64,000 nt of DNA from Pontibacter silvestris. GTDB lineage: Bacteria; Bacteroidota; Bacteroidia; Cytophagales; Hymenobacteraceae. The translations under genes were made by a program, and so were the position numbers. Location of the stretch: NCBI RefSeq assembly GCF_020907275.1, contig NZ_JAJJWI010000006.1:1-64000 (forward strand), given 5' to 3'. This document shows, piece after piece, positions 34,107-42,017 of this stretch. The first letter of the stretch is position 1; every line of letters begins with the position of its first letter. Below the pieces are notes generated by a model, which saw only the letters and a program-made list of their open reading frames with translations, made no database searches and was not told the origin of the DNA.

Positions 34107-34144
34107 AAGGGCAGCCTCATTAACAAACGGGGCTGCCCTTTTTA
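34107..34144 (+). terminator. Terminator of short transcript upstream of yebC
   Basis: 10-bp stem AAGGGCAGCC (34107-34116) / GGCTGCCCTT (34131-34140), followed by TTT. No conventional gene ends here, which implies a short transcript from the preceding 200 bp. Confidence 0.8.
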
Positions 34145-34275
34145 TGCAGATTAGGAATTTTTACCTTATTTTGTTCTGTTGAGTTAGTAAAAGAAGAAGT
34201 AGATATTGGGTAAGGGTATAAGTCTTGCCTGTAAATCTGTAATTGATTCATTAAAAAAATCTAAGTAAAACAACT

Positions 34276-35031
34276 ATGGCAGGACATAGTAAATGGTCGC
34301 AGATTAAGCGCAAAAAAGGGGCTTTGGACGCTAAGCGCTCCAAAATCTTTACAAAGTTAATTAAAGAAATCACTGTAGCTGCAAAAGAGGGTGGTCCTGA
34401 CCCCGACGGCAACCCACGTCTGCGTTTGGCCATTCAAACCAGCAAAGCGGCTAACATGCCGAAAGACAATATAGAGCGAGCCATAAAGAAAGGGGAAGGA
34501 AATGACAGCAACTATAATGAAGTAAGCTACGAAGGGTACGCAACCAATGGCGTGGCTGTTTTTATAGAAACGCTAACCGATAATATTAACCGTACAGTAC
34601 AGAATTTGAGGACCATCTTTAACAAACACAATGGCAGCCTGGGAACAAATGGTTCTCTGGAATTTATCTTCGATAGAAAAGGTGTGTTTGTAGTGAAAAA
34701 GAACGAAGAGTTTACACAGGATGAAGAAGCCTTTCTGTTAGAAATGATTGACGCTGGTGCTGAGGAAGTTGAGTTTGAGGAGGAGTATGTTACTGTATAC
34801 TGTGCCATGGAAGACTTCGGCTCAATGCAAAAGAAGGTGGAAGAACTAAACCTGGAACTGGAGAGTGCAGAACTACAGCGTATACCTAAAACCACTGTAC
34901 CGGTTGATGATAATGAAGCAGTGCGTAAAATTCTTAAGTTTATTGATGCACTTGAGGACGACGACGATGTGCAAAAAGTTTATCATAATCTGGAACTTAA
35001 CGAAGAACAGCTAGAGGAACTAGAAGCTTAG
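34276..35031 (+). CDS. YebC/PmpR family protein
   Basis: 251 aa, full length for the YebC/TACO1 family. The N-terminus MAGHSKWSQIKRKKGALDAKRSKIF is diagnostic, followed by GNPRLRLAIQTSKAANMPKDNIERAIKKG. Family members have been described as transcription regulators, and more recently as factors that relieve ribosome stalling, for example at proline-rich stretches. Both roles remain possible here. An acidic C-terminal third includes DALEDDDDVQKVYHNLE. Single gene with a terminator behind. Confidence 0.94.
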   Translation: MAGHSKWSQIKRKKGALDAKRSKIFTKLIKEITVAAKEGGPDPDGNPRLRLAIQTSKAANMPKDNIERAIKKGEGNDSNYNEVSYEGYATNGVAVFIETLTDNINRTVQNLRTIFNKHNGSLGTNGSLEFIFDRKGVFVVKKNEEFTQDEEAFLLEMIDAGAEEVEFEEEYVTVYCAMEDFGSMQKKVEELNLELESAELQRIPKTTVPVDDNEAVRKILKFIDALEDDDDVQKVYHNLELNEEQLEELEA

Positions 35032-35080
35032 CCCCTGTTTGTGCTCTACTGAGGCAAACTATTTTCTTAAAGTTTATCGG

Positions 35081-35112
35081 AAGCCGCAAATGGAGTAGTT
35101 TGCGGCTTTTTA
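35081..35112 (+). terminator. Terminator behind yebC-family gene
   Basis: 10-bp stem AAGCCGCAAA (35081-35090) / TTTGCGGCTT (35099-35108), then TTTA. Confidence 0.88.
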
Positions 35113-35229
35113 TTTTTCAGCAAGGTATACATGAAAACAACTTTCATTCTTAACTATCACCAAACAAAGTGCATTAAACTACGGTAAAACTAGAATCTAA
35201 AACATGTATAGGCACCGTACAATTAAAAC

Positions 35230-35910
35230 ATGGAAGACAAGTTGAATGACATTATTTTTGGACTGGAACAGAAGTCGAAGACAAAGCAGGCCATTTTCCG
35301 GAATACAAAGGAAACATTTGCGCAGCTGAAATCGATATCGATTGAGTTAGTTGATGAACTGACAGAGCGTATTACAAGCCAGGATGCTAATGTGATGATT
35401 GAATACCGCAATGTGAGTGACTATGAATTTCATATTAAATTCAGCGGCGATTTGCTGGTTTTTGTGATGCATTCTAATATTATTACTTTTCCGGATGATT
35501 ATGAGATTATGCGAAACAGCTATATAGAGGAGGATTTCAGACGCAGGTTCTTTGGGCATATCATGGCCTACAACTTTATGGCCGATACTATTAAGTATAA
35601 CCGGCTGGAGGACCCGGGTTATCTGGTAGGCCGTATGCTTATAAATATAGAAAAGCACTTTTGCATTGAGGGGGTAAAGCAGTTAAACCTGCCTTATGAT
35701 GAAATTTCTAATATAGCTAAGAACGTAATCTGCCATAAGACATTACGGATAATAGTGGAAAGTGCCATGATTGCAGCAGTTAATAATGACCTGATGGGGC
35801 AGGATATAAGTGAAATAGAACGAATAACCCTGAAGCAAAAACTTGAGAATACGCACCTGATTAAGCCACGTAAGTTAGGCTTTCAGATTAGCCCTGAGCT
35901 AACCAATTAA
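35230..35910 (+). CDS. Conserved hypothetical protein
   Basis: 226 aa, no signal peptide and no membrane segment. Mixed alpha/beta composition with an N-terminal helix (LNDIIFGLEQKSKTKQAIFRNTKETFAQ). A central basic/aromatic block (SYIEEDFRRRFFGHIMAYNF) is followed by a Cys/His pair in NVICHKTLRII. The regular composition and codon use match the neighbours, so the gene is real. I do not recognise a family. Convergent with phhA; they share a 24-bp bidirectional terminator. Confidence 0.8.
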   Translation: MEDKLNDIIFGLEQKSKTKQAIFRNTKETFAQLKSISIELVDELTERITSQDANVMIEYRNVSDYEFHIKFSGDLLVFVMHSNIITFPDDYEIMRNSYIEEDFRRRFFGHIMAYNFMADTIKYNRLEDPGYLVGRMLINIEKHFCIEGVKQLNLPYDEISNIAKNVICHKTLRIIVESAMIAAVNNDLMGQDISEIERITLKQKLENTHLIKPRKLGFQISPELTN

Positions 35911-35912
35911 AG

Positions 35913-35969
35913 CACAAAACTAAGAAGCTGTTCAGGTTCTTTGCTCCTGAACAGCTTCTTAGTTTTGTG
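35913..35969. terminator. Bidirectional terminator
   Basis: Perfect 24-bp arms 35913-35936 and 35946-35969 (start CACAAAACTAAGAAGC), loop of 9 nt. The right arm touches the phhA stop codon. Confidence 0.92.
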
Positions 35970-36710
35970 TTACACAGTTTCAAGTTTTGAACGCAATTTA
36001 ACTAATGCCTCTCGCAACTGTGGCAGGCTGTTAAGTAGTTGTTCATAGCTGTCGATACAGAAATACTGGCTTTGGAATGTCTCTTTTATATAAGGTGTGT
36101 CCAGAATGTGTTGCACATCAAAGTCATGTTTTACACTTTCTTCTGACACAGACAACTTACTTTCGCCGACTGATGAGAGTATACCTGCTCCGTAAATCTT
36201 AGCCTCTCCATCGCTGTTTCGGAATAGGCCAAATTCTATAGTGTACCAGTAGATGCGCGTAAGCCTGTCAATAATTTCTGGTTTATCTATATGTTCGAGC
36301 GCTAGAGCAGAGAGTTTAGCTAAAAACTCGCAGTATACCGGAATAGTAAGCAAGGGCACATGCCCGAATACATCATGAAACATGTCCGGTTCTTCCAGGT
36401 AATCCAGTTGCTTTAAGCTCCGGATCCAGACAGTTGCCGGAAACTTTTTGTTAGCTATCAACTCAAAAAATAAAGCGTCATCTACAATACCTGGAGCGGG
36501 CACTACCTCAAAGCCTGTTAACGGCTTTAGGCGCTGGTTAACCTTTTCAAAGTCCGGTATGCGCTCTGACTGAAAACCTACCTTCTTCAATCCTTCTAAA
36601 AACTCTGGAACAGCTTTATCAGGCAGGTTCTTTATCTGGCGGTCGTATAGAATAGCCCAAACATTATGGTTTTCTTCGGTATAACTGCTGTAGTTTTGTG
36701 TCAGGTTCAT
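35970..36710 (-). CDS. phhA: Phenylalanine 4-monooxygenase
   Basis: 246 aa, bacterial single-domain aromatic amino acid hydroxylase. Iron ligands: two His in DVFGHVPLL (HDVFGHVPLL) and Glu in YTIEFGLFRN. PDMFHD and GAGILSSVGE are family-typical. It turns phenylalanine into tyrosine with tetrahydropterin and oxygen. Upstream lie an attenuator hairpin and a leader ORF with nine Tyr codons, so expression should rise when charged tRNA-Tyr is low. That fits a biosynthetic role (making Tyr from Phe) better than a catabolic one. No tyrA-like prephenate dehydrogenase is in the window. Confidence 0.95.
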   Translation of the reverse strand: MNLTQNYSSYTEENHNVWAILYDRQIKNLPDKAVPEFLEGLKKVGFQSERIPDFEKVNQRLKPLTGFEVVPAPGIVDDALFFELIANKKFPATVWIRSLKQLDYLEEPDMFHDVFGHVPLLTIPVYCEFLAKLSALALEHIDKPEIIDRLTRIYWYTIEFGLFRNSDGEAKIYGAGILSSVGESKLSVSEESVKHDFDVQHILDTPYIKETFQSQYFCIDSYEQLLNSLPQLREALVKLRSKLETV

Positions 36711-36743
36711 GTTTGTGTTTTCTTTTGATGAATGTATAGAAAT

Positions 36744-36771
36744 AAAAAAAGCAGGGCTTTCGCTCTGCTTT
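36744..36771 (-). terminator. Attenuator terminator upstream of phhA
   Basis: Minus strand AAAGCAGAGC (36771-36762), GAAA tetraloop, GCCCTGCTTT (36757-36748), nine pairs with one A/C mismatch, then TTTT. It lies 33 nt before the phhA start, so it is a leader terminator. CGCTTCTGC inside the leader ORF (36855-36847) can pair with GCAGAGCG of the 5' arm (one bulged U), also pairing the A that is mismatched in the terminator. Confidence 0.8.
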
Positions 36772-36810
36772 GGTATCGTGATCTCTGGAACTTATGCCCT
36801 TTATACGGAC

Positions 36811-36996
36811 TTAGCTCTCTAATGAATTCTTAAGATTGATGCCTTGGCAGAAGCGTTGATAGCTGTGATAATAATAACCATAGCTATAATAACGATAAGC
36901 ACGAAGGCAATAGGAAGAAACAGCATTCAACAGCACCTGACCAGGTGAAGCTGGCAGAGAAAGTGTAGTTACTATGGCTGCTGTTGTTTGTTGCAT
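36811..36996 (-). CDS. Tyr-rich leader peptide of phhA
   Basis: A 61-codon ORF with nine Tyr codons, eight of them within AYRYYSYGYYYHSY near its C-terminal end. The Tyr run stops two codons before the antiterminator segment. The ATG lies 17 nt after a well-matched promoter, as in the pheA leader. It is longer than most leader peptides; an internal GTG or TTG start is possible, but the Tyr run is in this frame in every case. Product probably has no function beyond sensing Tyr-tRNA charging. Confidence 0.75.
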   Translation of the reverse strand: MQQTTAAIVTTLSLPASPGQVLLNAVSSYCLRAYRYYSYGYYYHSYQRFCQGINLKNSLES

Positions 36997-37013
36997 AATG
37001 GCTGTTAGTCCTG

Positions 37014-37044
37014 CAATAGTACGAACTTCTGTTGTTAACGCAAA
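37014..37044 (-). promoter_or_regulatory. Putative phhA promoter
   Basis: Minus strand TTTG (37044-37041), 19-nt spacer, TACTATTG (37021-37014), matching TTTG-N19-TAnnTTTG at all but one fixed position. Confidence 0.7.
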
Positions 37045-37074
37045 AAGCTTGTAGAAGTTTTTTGTGTTAACAAC
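37031..37074. promoter_or_regulatory. Large dyad overlapping the phhA promoter
   Basis: Arms 37031-37050 and 37055-37074 form a 20-bp inverted repeat around GTAG with two imperfect positions. The outer parts are GTTGTTAAC and GTTAACAAC. One arm covers the -33 box and part of the spacer, as an operator would. No regulator gene is next to it. Confidence 0.6.
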
Positions 37075-37206
37075 TTGGTAGCTTTTCTGTTACAGTTACA
37101 TTATGTCAGGTATATCTTTAGCTTATAGATAATTAAATTTAACACAGCCTTATTATCGATATAATTAGTCATAAATTTTTTTACATTACAATGGCTGCAT
37201 TAGACT

Positions 37207-38011
37207 CTACTGCTTATGGTGAAGCACTTTTAAGATATTTTTACATATAAGAGTAGCTTTAATCATACTAAAGATAGGAGGAAAATTATAAAGTTTTGTT
37301 TTAAAGACTCCATTACTAATATAAAAGCGGGTACAGGTTGTTTCCACACAGCGGTTTCTCATCTTTTTGGCGTATCCTTCCTTAAACATTTGTATAGATT
37401 CTCTGAAGTTTTTGGAGCCTCCCAGACTAAGGTGTTGAACCATAAATGGTATTACATAGGTGGTATAACCTAAGAAATCAGCAATAATACATAAATCGGT
37501 GCCATATAAGTGATAGCCAGCCAAGTCTCCGGATACACTTAAATTAGCAGTTCGGTTGATGATAAGTAGAGGTTTTCATCTAAAGATTTAACTCTTTTAG
37601 GTAAGCCTTTATCCTGTATTACTTTGCCAGCATTATCCAAATACCGCACCTGCTCATGATAATCATTGCAGCCGGCATTGCCACAGACTGCCCAGTTGCG
37701 ATCAATATTCGTAAGGTTTTCAATACAAGATATAAGATGTTGCTTTGAATCTATACATCTCACATCCTGATGTACTGCAATAATATATTTGCCTTTAGCC
37801 TATCTCAGAAAACCTGACATAGCTTGATAGGCATCCACTACGTTGCTTTTAGAATTATCATATAAAAATATTCACAATCATCTGTAAAACCGCAGCCTTC
37901 AAAAGTAGACTTCATCAGCTGATACTCTTGTAAATCATTTACTAAAGTACAAATGGAAAAAGTATACACGTATTCCTGTTCTACTGTTTTTAATGTGGTA
38001 GGCTCAATCAT
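37207..38011 (-). pseudogene. Broken glycosyltransferase-like gene
   Basis: Reading from ATG 38011 on the minus strand gives TFSICTLVNDLQEYQLMKST and continues to EYFY. A one-base loss near 37860 follows, after which the next frame continues DNSKSNVVDAYQAMSGFLR. A TAG at 37802-37800 interrupts it, then AKGKYIIAVHQDVRCIDSK and WAVCGNAGC. A second frameshift near 37555 leads to RTANLSVSGDLAGYHLYGTDLC. Reassembled, it resembles the GT-A-like family with an HQDV motif (Glyco_tranf_2_5 type), probably for surface glycan synthesis. Two frameshifts plus a nonsense codon make it a pseudogene. Confidence 0.75.
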
Positions 38012-38326
38012 TTATGCGGTTAGTTTACATGTTGCTTGGCAGAGGCAGGTAAGTTAACTATTTGTGTTTTGATATCAGATAATACATTAAACTTATCTAA
38101 CTAAGCAAGGTAACTAAAGCCATTTGTACATCTGAAAGCATTTGGTCTCACAAAAGTTATTGCTCTTAATATACCCGTTGTCCATATGCGGCAGATGTAT
38201 GATTTTGCAAAATTATGATTTAAACATGATATTTAATACTGACATTTTAATTATACTGACATAAACTAAGTTGCATGAGCTCAGCATAATATTGACTATA
38301 AAAACAAGGGGCCATCTTCCTAAATT

Positions 38327-38448
38327 AGGCTATGTCTGATGAATTAAAATCTGATTATTCAGTAGTCTCAGATAATGTCGTTAGAGCAAACAGGCAGTGC
38401 TTAAAGTTCTGAGTTCTTCCTTTGAAAGGTATTTATCAGACACAGCCC
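38327..38448. mobile_element. Possible MITE or IS-end remnant
   Basis: Imperfect terminal inverted repeats of 18 bp (15 matching): 38327-38344 with GGCTATGTCTGAT and 38431-38448 with ATCAGACACAGCC, about 122 bp overall, with no coding capacity. GGCT-TGTCTGA termini are of the kind seen in some IS families. No clear target duplication was found. Confidence 0.45.
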
Positions 38449-38641
38449 AGTTTAAATAAGATACTATGCAATCTGTAGACCGTGACTTAGCTAAAGTGCC
38501 AAAAGTGGGGCGGGCTGTATAATTCATGAGCATAGAAACTGCTTTTGGCATAATAAGTTTTATGTTAAGCTAAGTTAGTTTCTAAGCTGACTGTCGCTTT
38601 GAACCAACTATCTTCAGAAGGAAGAAAAAAACAAAATTTTC
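38449..38641. other. Intergenic DNA, no gene seen
   Basis: AT-rich DNA between the inverted-repeat element and the ABC-F terminator; together with 38012-38326 it has no supportable ORF or RNA. It appears to be decaying sequence next to the dead glycosyltransferase. Confidence 0.4.
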
Positions 38642-38686
38642 TTAACCCTGAGTTCTTAGAGTTCTACGATCAAGCCTCAGGGTTAA
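38642..38686 (-). terminator. Probable terminator behind ABC-F gene
   Basis: Perfect 11-bp arms TTAACCCTGAG (38642-38652) / CTCAGGGTTAA (38676-38686), 23-nt loop, 20 bp past the ABC-F stop. Confidence 0.7.
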
Positions 38687-38705
38687 AAAAACACATTTAA
38701 CAATG

Positions 38706-40598
38706 TTACATCAGTTCTGCCAACTCCAGCCAACGGAACTCTTTTTCTTCCAGCTGACCGTTGATACTTTCTAATTCGGTAGCCCATGTTGTCAGTTGTT
38801 CATGATCGGTGGTAGTGCCACTGTTCATTGTTTCTATTATTTCCGCCTTTCTTGTCTCCAGTTTTGCAATTTCTTTCTCAAGTTGCTCATATTCACGTTT
38901 TTCAGTATAAGTTGCTTTACGATTGCTATTTGGCTGATCTAGCTTTGCTTCGGCAACAACAGGGGCTGGTGTTGCAGCTGGTTTACTATCCTGCTCTTCT
39001 TTCTCTAACTTCTCCTGTTCTTTCTGCCACTCACGGTAATCGGTGTAGTTTCCCGGGAAGTTGCGTATCTGGCCTTCACCCTCAAACACAAACAGATGCT
39101 CTACCAGCCTGTCCATAAAGTAACGGTCGTGCGATACAATGAGCAGACAGCCGCCAAAGTTCAGCAGGAAATCCTCCAGAATGTTTAGCGTAATAATATC
39201 AAGGTCGTTGGTAGGCTCATCCAGAATAAGGAAGTTAGGGTTTTTAATGAGCACACGCAATAACTGCAGGCGTCGCTTTTCACCACCGCTTAGCTTGCTC
39301 ACATAAGTATACTGCTGTGGTGGTGCAAACTGGAAATGCTGCAGAAACTGGCTGGCCGTTATTACTTCGCCATTAGCCATTTCTACTACTTCGGCAATCT
39401 CTTTTACAATATCAATTACACGTTGGTCTTCTTTATAAGTAAGCTCATCCTGCGTGTAATAACCAAAAACAGTTGTCTGTCCGGCTTCTATTGTGCCGGA
39501 GTCAGGCTGTAGTTTACCTGTCAGCATGTTCAGGAAAGTAGACTTACCTGCTCCGTTTGGTCCCACAATACCTATTCTGTCTTGCTTTTTAAAGACATAA
39601 GTAAAGTCGTCTACTATCTTTTTAGCACCAAACGATTTAGAGATATGATCTACTTCTATAATTTTGCCGCCCTGCCTCGTTGTTTTTACAGACAGTTCTA
39701 ACTGGGGACCGCTGGTCTTTTTAGCAGCTTTTTCTTTAAGGTCCTCAAAGGCATCCACTCTATATTTTGCCTTAGTTCCACGAGCTTTAGGCATGCGACG
39801 TATCCACTCCAGTTCCTTCCGCATCAGGTTTCGGGCTTTTTCCGTTTCTGCTACGGCAGCTTCTTCACGCTCTGCCTTTTTCTCTAAAAAGTAGCTGTAA
39901 TTGCCTTTGTATGTATATATCTCGCCCTGGTCCAGCTCTGCAATTTCATTAGCGACCTTGTCCAGAAAATAGCGGTCGTGGGTAACCATCAGTAGAGTAG
40001 TGTTCTGGGTAGACAGTGTATTTTCCAGCCACTCAATCGTATCAAGGTCCAGGTGGTTAGTAGGCTCATCCATAATAAGCAGCTCCGGTTCCTCTATTAG
40101 CACCCTGGCCATGGCTACACGCTTTCTTTGCCCACCTGATAGGTGCTTAATCTGCTTATCCAGGTTTTCAATACCAAGTTTAGAAAGAATCTGCTTTACC
40201 TTTACTTCAAAATCCCAAGCCTGCAACTCATCCATACGTATCATCAGGTGCTGCATTTTATCAGCGCTGGTGTCTGGGTTTGCAATGGCTGCTTCATAGT
40301 CTCTTATTGTATCCAGTACCTCATTCTGCATCAGAAAGATAGTCTGCTGCACGGTCAGCTCTTCATCAAACTCAGGATTCTGGCCTAAAAAGCCAATGTT
40401 TATTTCTTTCCGTAAGCTTACGCTGCCTTCGTCAGGAGGTAGTTTTCCGGCAAGTACATTAAGTAAGGTTGTTTTCCCGGATCCGTTGATACCAACTAAG
40501 ACCACCCGTTGCCCTTGGCCAATGCCAAAGTTCAGGTTCTTAAACAGCCAGCGGTCTCCGAAGCTTTTAGATATATTTTCTGCTGATAGATAATTCAT
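38706..40598 (-). CDS. ABC-F family ATPase (Uup-like)
   Basis: 630 aa, two ABC domains in one chain and no membrane segment. Domain 1: Walker A GINGSGKTTLLN, signature LSGGQRKRVAMARVL, Walker B LLIMDEPTNHLD. Domain 2: GPNGAGKSTFLN, LSGGEKRRLQLLRVL, LILDEPTNDLD. A charged linker (EREEAAVAETEKARNLMRKELEW) joins them. The last 90 residues are a coiled coil (TYTEKREYEQLEKEIAKLETRKAEI), as in Uup. ABC-F proteins act on the ribosome; Uup-type members are linked to stalled translation and ribosome assembly and not to transport. Single gene. Confidence 0.93.
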   Translation of the reverse strand: MNYLSAENISKSFGDRWLFKNLNFGIGQGQRVVLVGINGSGKTTLLNVLAGKLPPDEGSVSLRKEINIGFLGQNPEFDEELTVQQTIFLMQNEVLDTIRDYEAAIANPDTSADKMQHLMIRMDELQAWDFEVKVKQILSKLGIENLDKQIKHLSGGQRKRVAMARVLIEEPELLIMDEPTNHLDLDTIEWLENTLSTQNTTLLMVTHDRYFLDKVANEIAELDQGEIYTYKGNYSYFLEKKAEREEAAVAETEKARNLMRKELEWIRRMPKARGTKAKYRVDAFEDLKEKAAKKTSGPQLELSVKTTRQGGKIIEVDHISKSFGAKKIVDDFTYVFKKQDRIGIVGPNGAGKSTFLNMLTGKLQPDSGTIEAGQTTVFGYYTQDELTYKEDQRVIDIVKEIAEVVEMANGEVITASQFLQHFQFAPPQQYTYVSKLSGGEKRRLQLLRVLIKNPNFLILDEPTNDLDIITLNILEDFLLNFGGCLLIVSHDRYFMDRLVEHLFVFEGEGQIRNFPGNYTDYREWQKEQEKLEKEEQDSKPAATPAPVVAEAKLDQPNSNRKATYTEKREYEQLEKEIAKLETRKAEIIETMNSGTTTDHEQLTTWATELESINGQLEEKEFRWLELAELM

Positions 40599-40641
40599 AA
40601 AACAAATTTAGCTATTTCTGAGCTATAAATAGGGCAAAAAT

Positions 40642-40674
40642 AAAAGAGGCCGGCTAATTTAGCCGACCTCTTTT
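40642..40674. terminator. Terminator behind SPW gene
   Basis: 14-bp arms AAAAGAGGCCGGCT (40642-40655) / AGCCGACCTCTTTT (40661-40674) with one G-U pair on the minus strand. Confidence 0.85.
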
Positions 40675-40694
40675 ATTTTAGATGTTAGTTCCTT

Positions 40695-41087
40695 TTATCT
40701 GATGTCATTACGGTGACTTGCATGCTCAGTTTTATAAGCACGGCTCGGTACACGGTGTGTTGTAAGTGATGTCAGTATAGAAACAATACCAAAAATCAGG
40801 TGCGGGGCATACACATCCTCCGCAAAACCGAATATCCATGGTGACAGTGCCAGCAGTACACCAATACCAAAGTCAAGCATTAAGTGCGTTTGCATCGGCA
40901 TTTTTTTAATAACACCAACTTCATAATCAGTTATAATTGCCTGCATCAGCACAACAACACCGACAATTACGGCTGTCCATGTGGCATATGTAACATCGCT
41001 AAAGCCAAACAACCATGGCGAAGCCACTAGTAAGGCACCATAAATATAGTCTAATATCCCGTGAAAGCGGGTTGGAATAAATCTCAT
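40695..41087 (-). CDS. SPW-repeat membrane protein
   Basis: 130 aa, four membrane segments in two repeats, each with the SPW motif: LLVASPWLFGFS near 20-30 and LLALSPWIFGFAE near 80-92. SPW-repeat proteins are small membrane proteins of unknown function. The start is preceded by a strong Shine-Dalgarno sequence, which is rare in this window and suggests high or separately tuned translation. Terminator downstream. Confidence 0.88.
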   Translation of the reverse strand: MRFIPTRFHGILDYIYGALLVASPWLFGFSDVTYATWTAVIVGVVVLMQAIITDYEVGVIKKMPMQTHLMLDFGIGVLLALSPWIFGFAEDVYAPHLIFGIVSILTSLTTHRVPSRAYKTEHASHRNDIR

Positions 41088-41094
41088 AGCTTTT

Positions 41095-41100
41095 CCTCCT
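41095..41100 (-). promoter_or_regulatory. Strong Shine-Dalgarno sequence before SPW gene
   Basis: AGGAGG in the context AAAGGAGGAAAAGCT, 7 nt from the ATG. Bacteroidota genes usually lack such sites; other genes here have AT-rich upstream regions. Confidence 0.8.
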
Positions 41101-41191
41101 TTCTATTATGTTCTCTTTATATTCTCTGTGTGTTTATACGGGAGATAAGAAAAGAGTGGCGTTTTTTTTGTCCAATTTTTAAGTTAATTGG

Positions 41192-41698
41192 CTAATCTGT
41201 TAAGACAAGCGTACGAGCAATGTAGTCGTGCAGCATTTGTCGCCTGCGGGTACTCAGCATTACCAGGAACCCCAGGAACACGGGTAAGCAGGAAATTACC
41301 TTTGAAAAGTAGCGGAGGTTAGCCTGAAGGAAGTTAATGCGTTTGCCCCGCAGGTCTGTTACTCTAAGCCCTAAGGTAAACTTACCGATAGTAGCCTGTC
41401 TTTTAGAAGATTCCAGTAAAGTGTAGTACAACCAGTGCAATACCGGGAAGTAAAGATTGTAGAACAGTGTTTTGCAAGCTTGGACGCCCTCATCTAGTGT
41501 AACAGAGTCCTCCTGTAGTAGCTCTTTCCAGGTGGTAAGCTGCCCATGATCTTTGGTAGTAAAGTACAGCAAGAAAGAGTATAAGAATACTAAAAGTGTC
41601 GAATCTACCAGAAAAGAAACAAAGCGTGCTGCAAAGCTGCCATACAACTCTGTGCGGTGCTGTATATTTAAAGTTTGTTTTGTAAGTGTAGGTTGCAT
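41192..41698 (-). CDS. RDD family membrane protein
   Basis: 168 aa with three to four membrane segments. The RDD start is LYGSFAARFVSFLVDSTLLVFLYS (Arg and Asp of the motif), and KRQATIGKFTLGLRVTDLRGKRINF is the second conserved block. Members are of unknown function, some linked to ion exchange. Transcribed alone, opposite to murI. Confidence 0.87.
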   Translation of the reverse strand: MQPTLTKQTLNIQHRTELYGSFAARFVSFLVDSTLLVFLYSFLLYFTTKDHGQLTTWKELLQEDSVTLDEGVQACKTLFYNLYFPVLHWLYYTLLESSKRQATIGKFTLGLRVTDLRGKRINFLQANLRYFSKVISCLPVFLGFLVMLSTRRRQMLHDYIARTLVLTD

Positions 41699-42017
41699 AA
41701 GGGCTTTTCTGTTATTCTTTTCTCAGTAGTCTTGCCTTATAAAGGCAAACAGGCTTCCACATTCCCTATTAATTCGCAGATCGTTTTTGTTTAGTTAAGC
41801 AGCTGTTTATTAATGTCTTGACTTAAAAGTAAGAGTTTTAAGCTTACGAACAAACAATATCTCTGAAAATACTTGGTAAACTTATAATATGACTATGCTT
41901 ATTGTTTTTATAACTTATCTGGAGCTTTAATGATTCCGGGAGATTGTTAAAAAAAGCAGTCAGATTAATTTAAATGGCCAACGATTCTTTTGTGCCTTTT
42001 TACTTAATTTCGCTCCG

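Noticed and set aside
36821-36926. Alternative 35-aa Ile/Val-rich ORF in the phhA leader, on the minus strand, starting MLFLPIAFVLIVII
   Set aside because: The TAT repeats read as ATT in this frame, so it arises from the Tyr run. Ile sensing would not fit phhA, and the other frame starts close to the promoter. It stays a rival if relatives conserve this frame instead.
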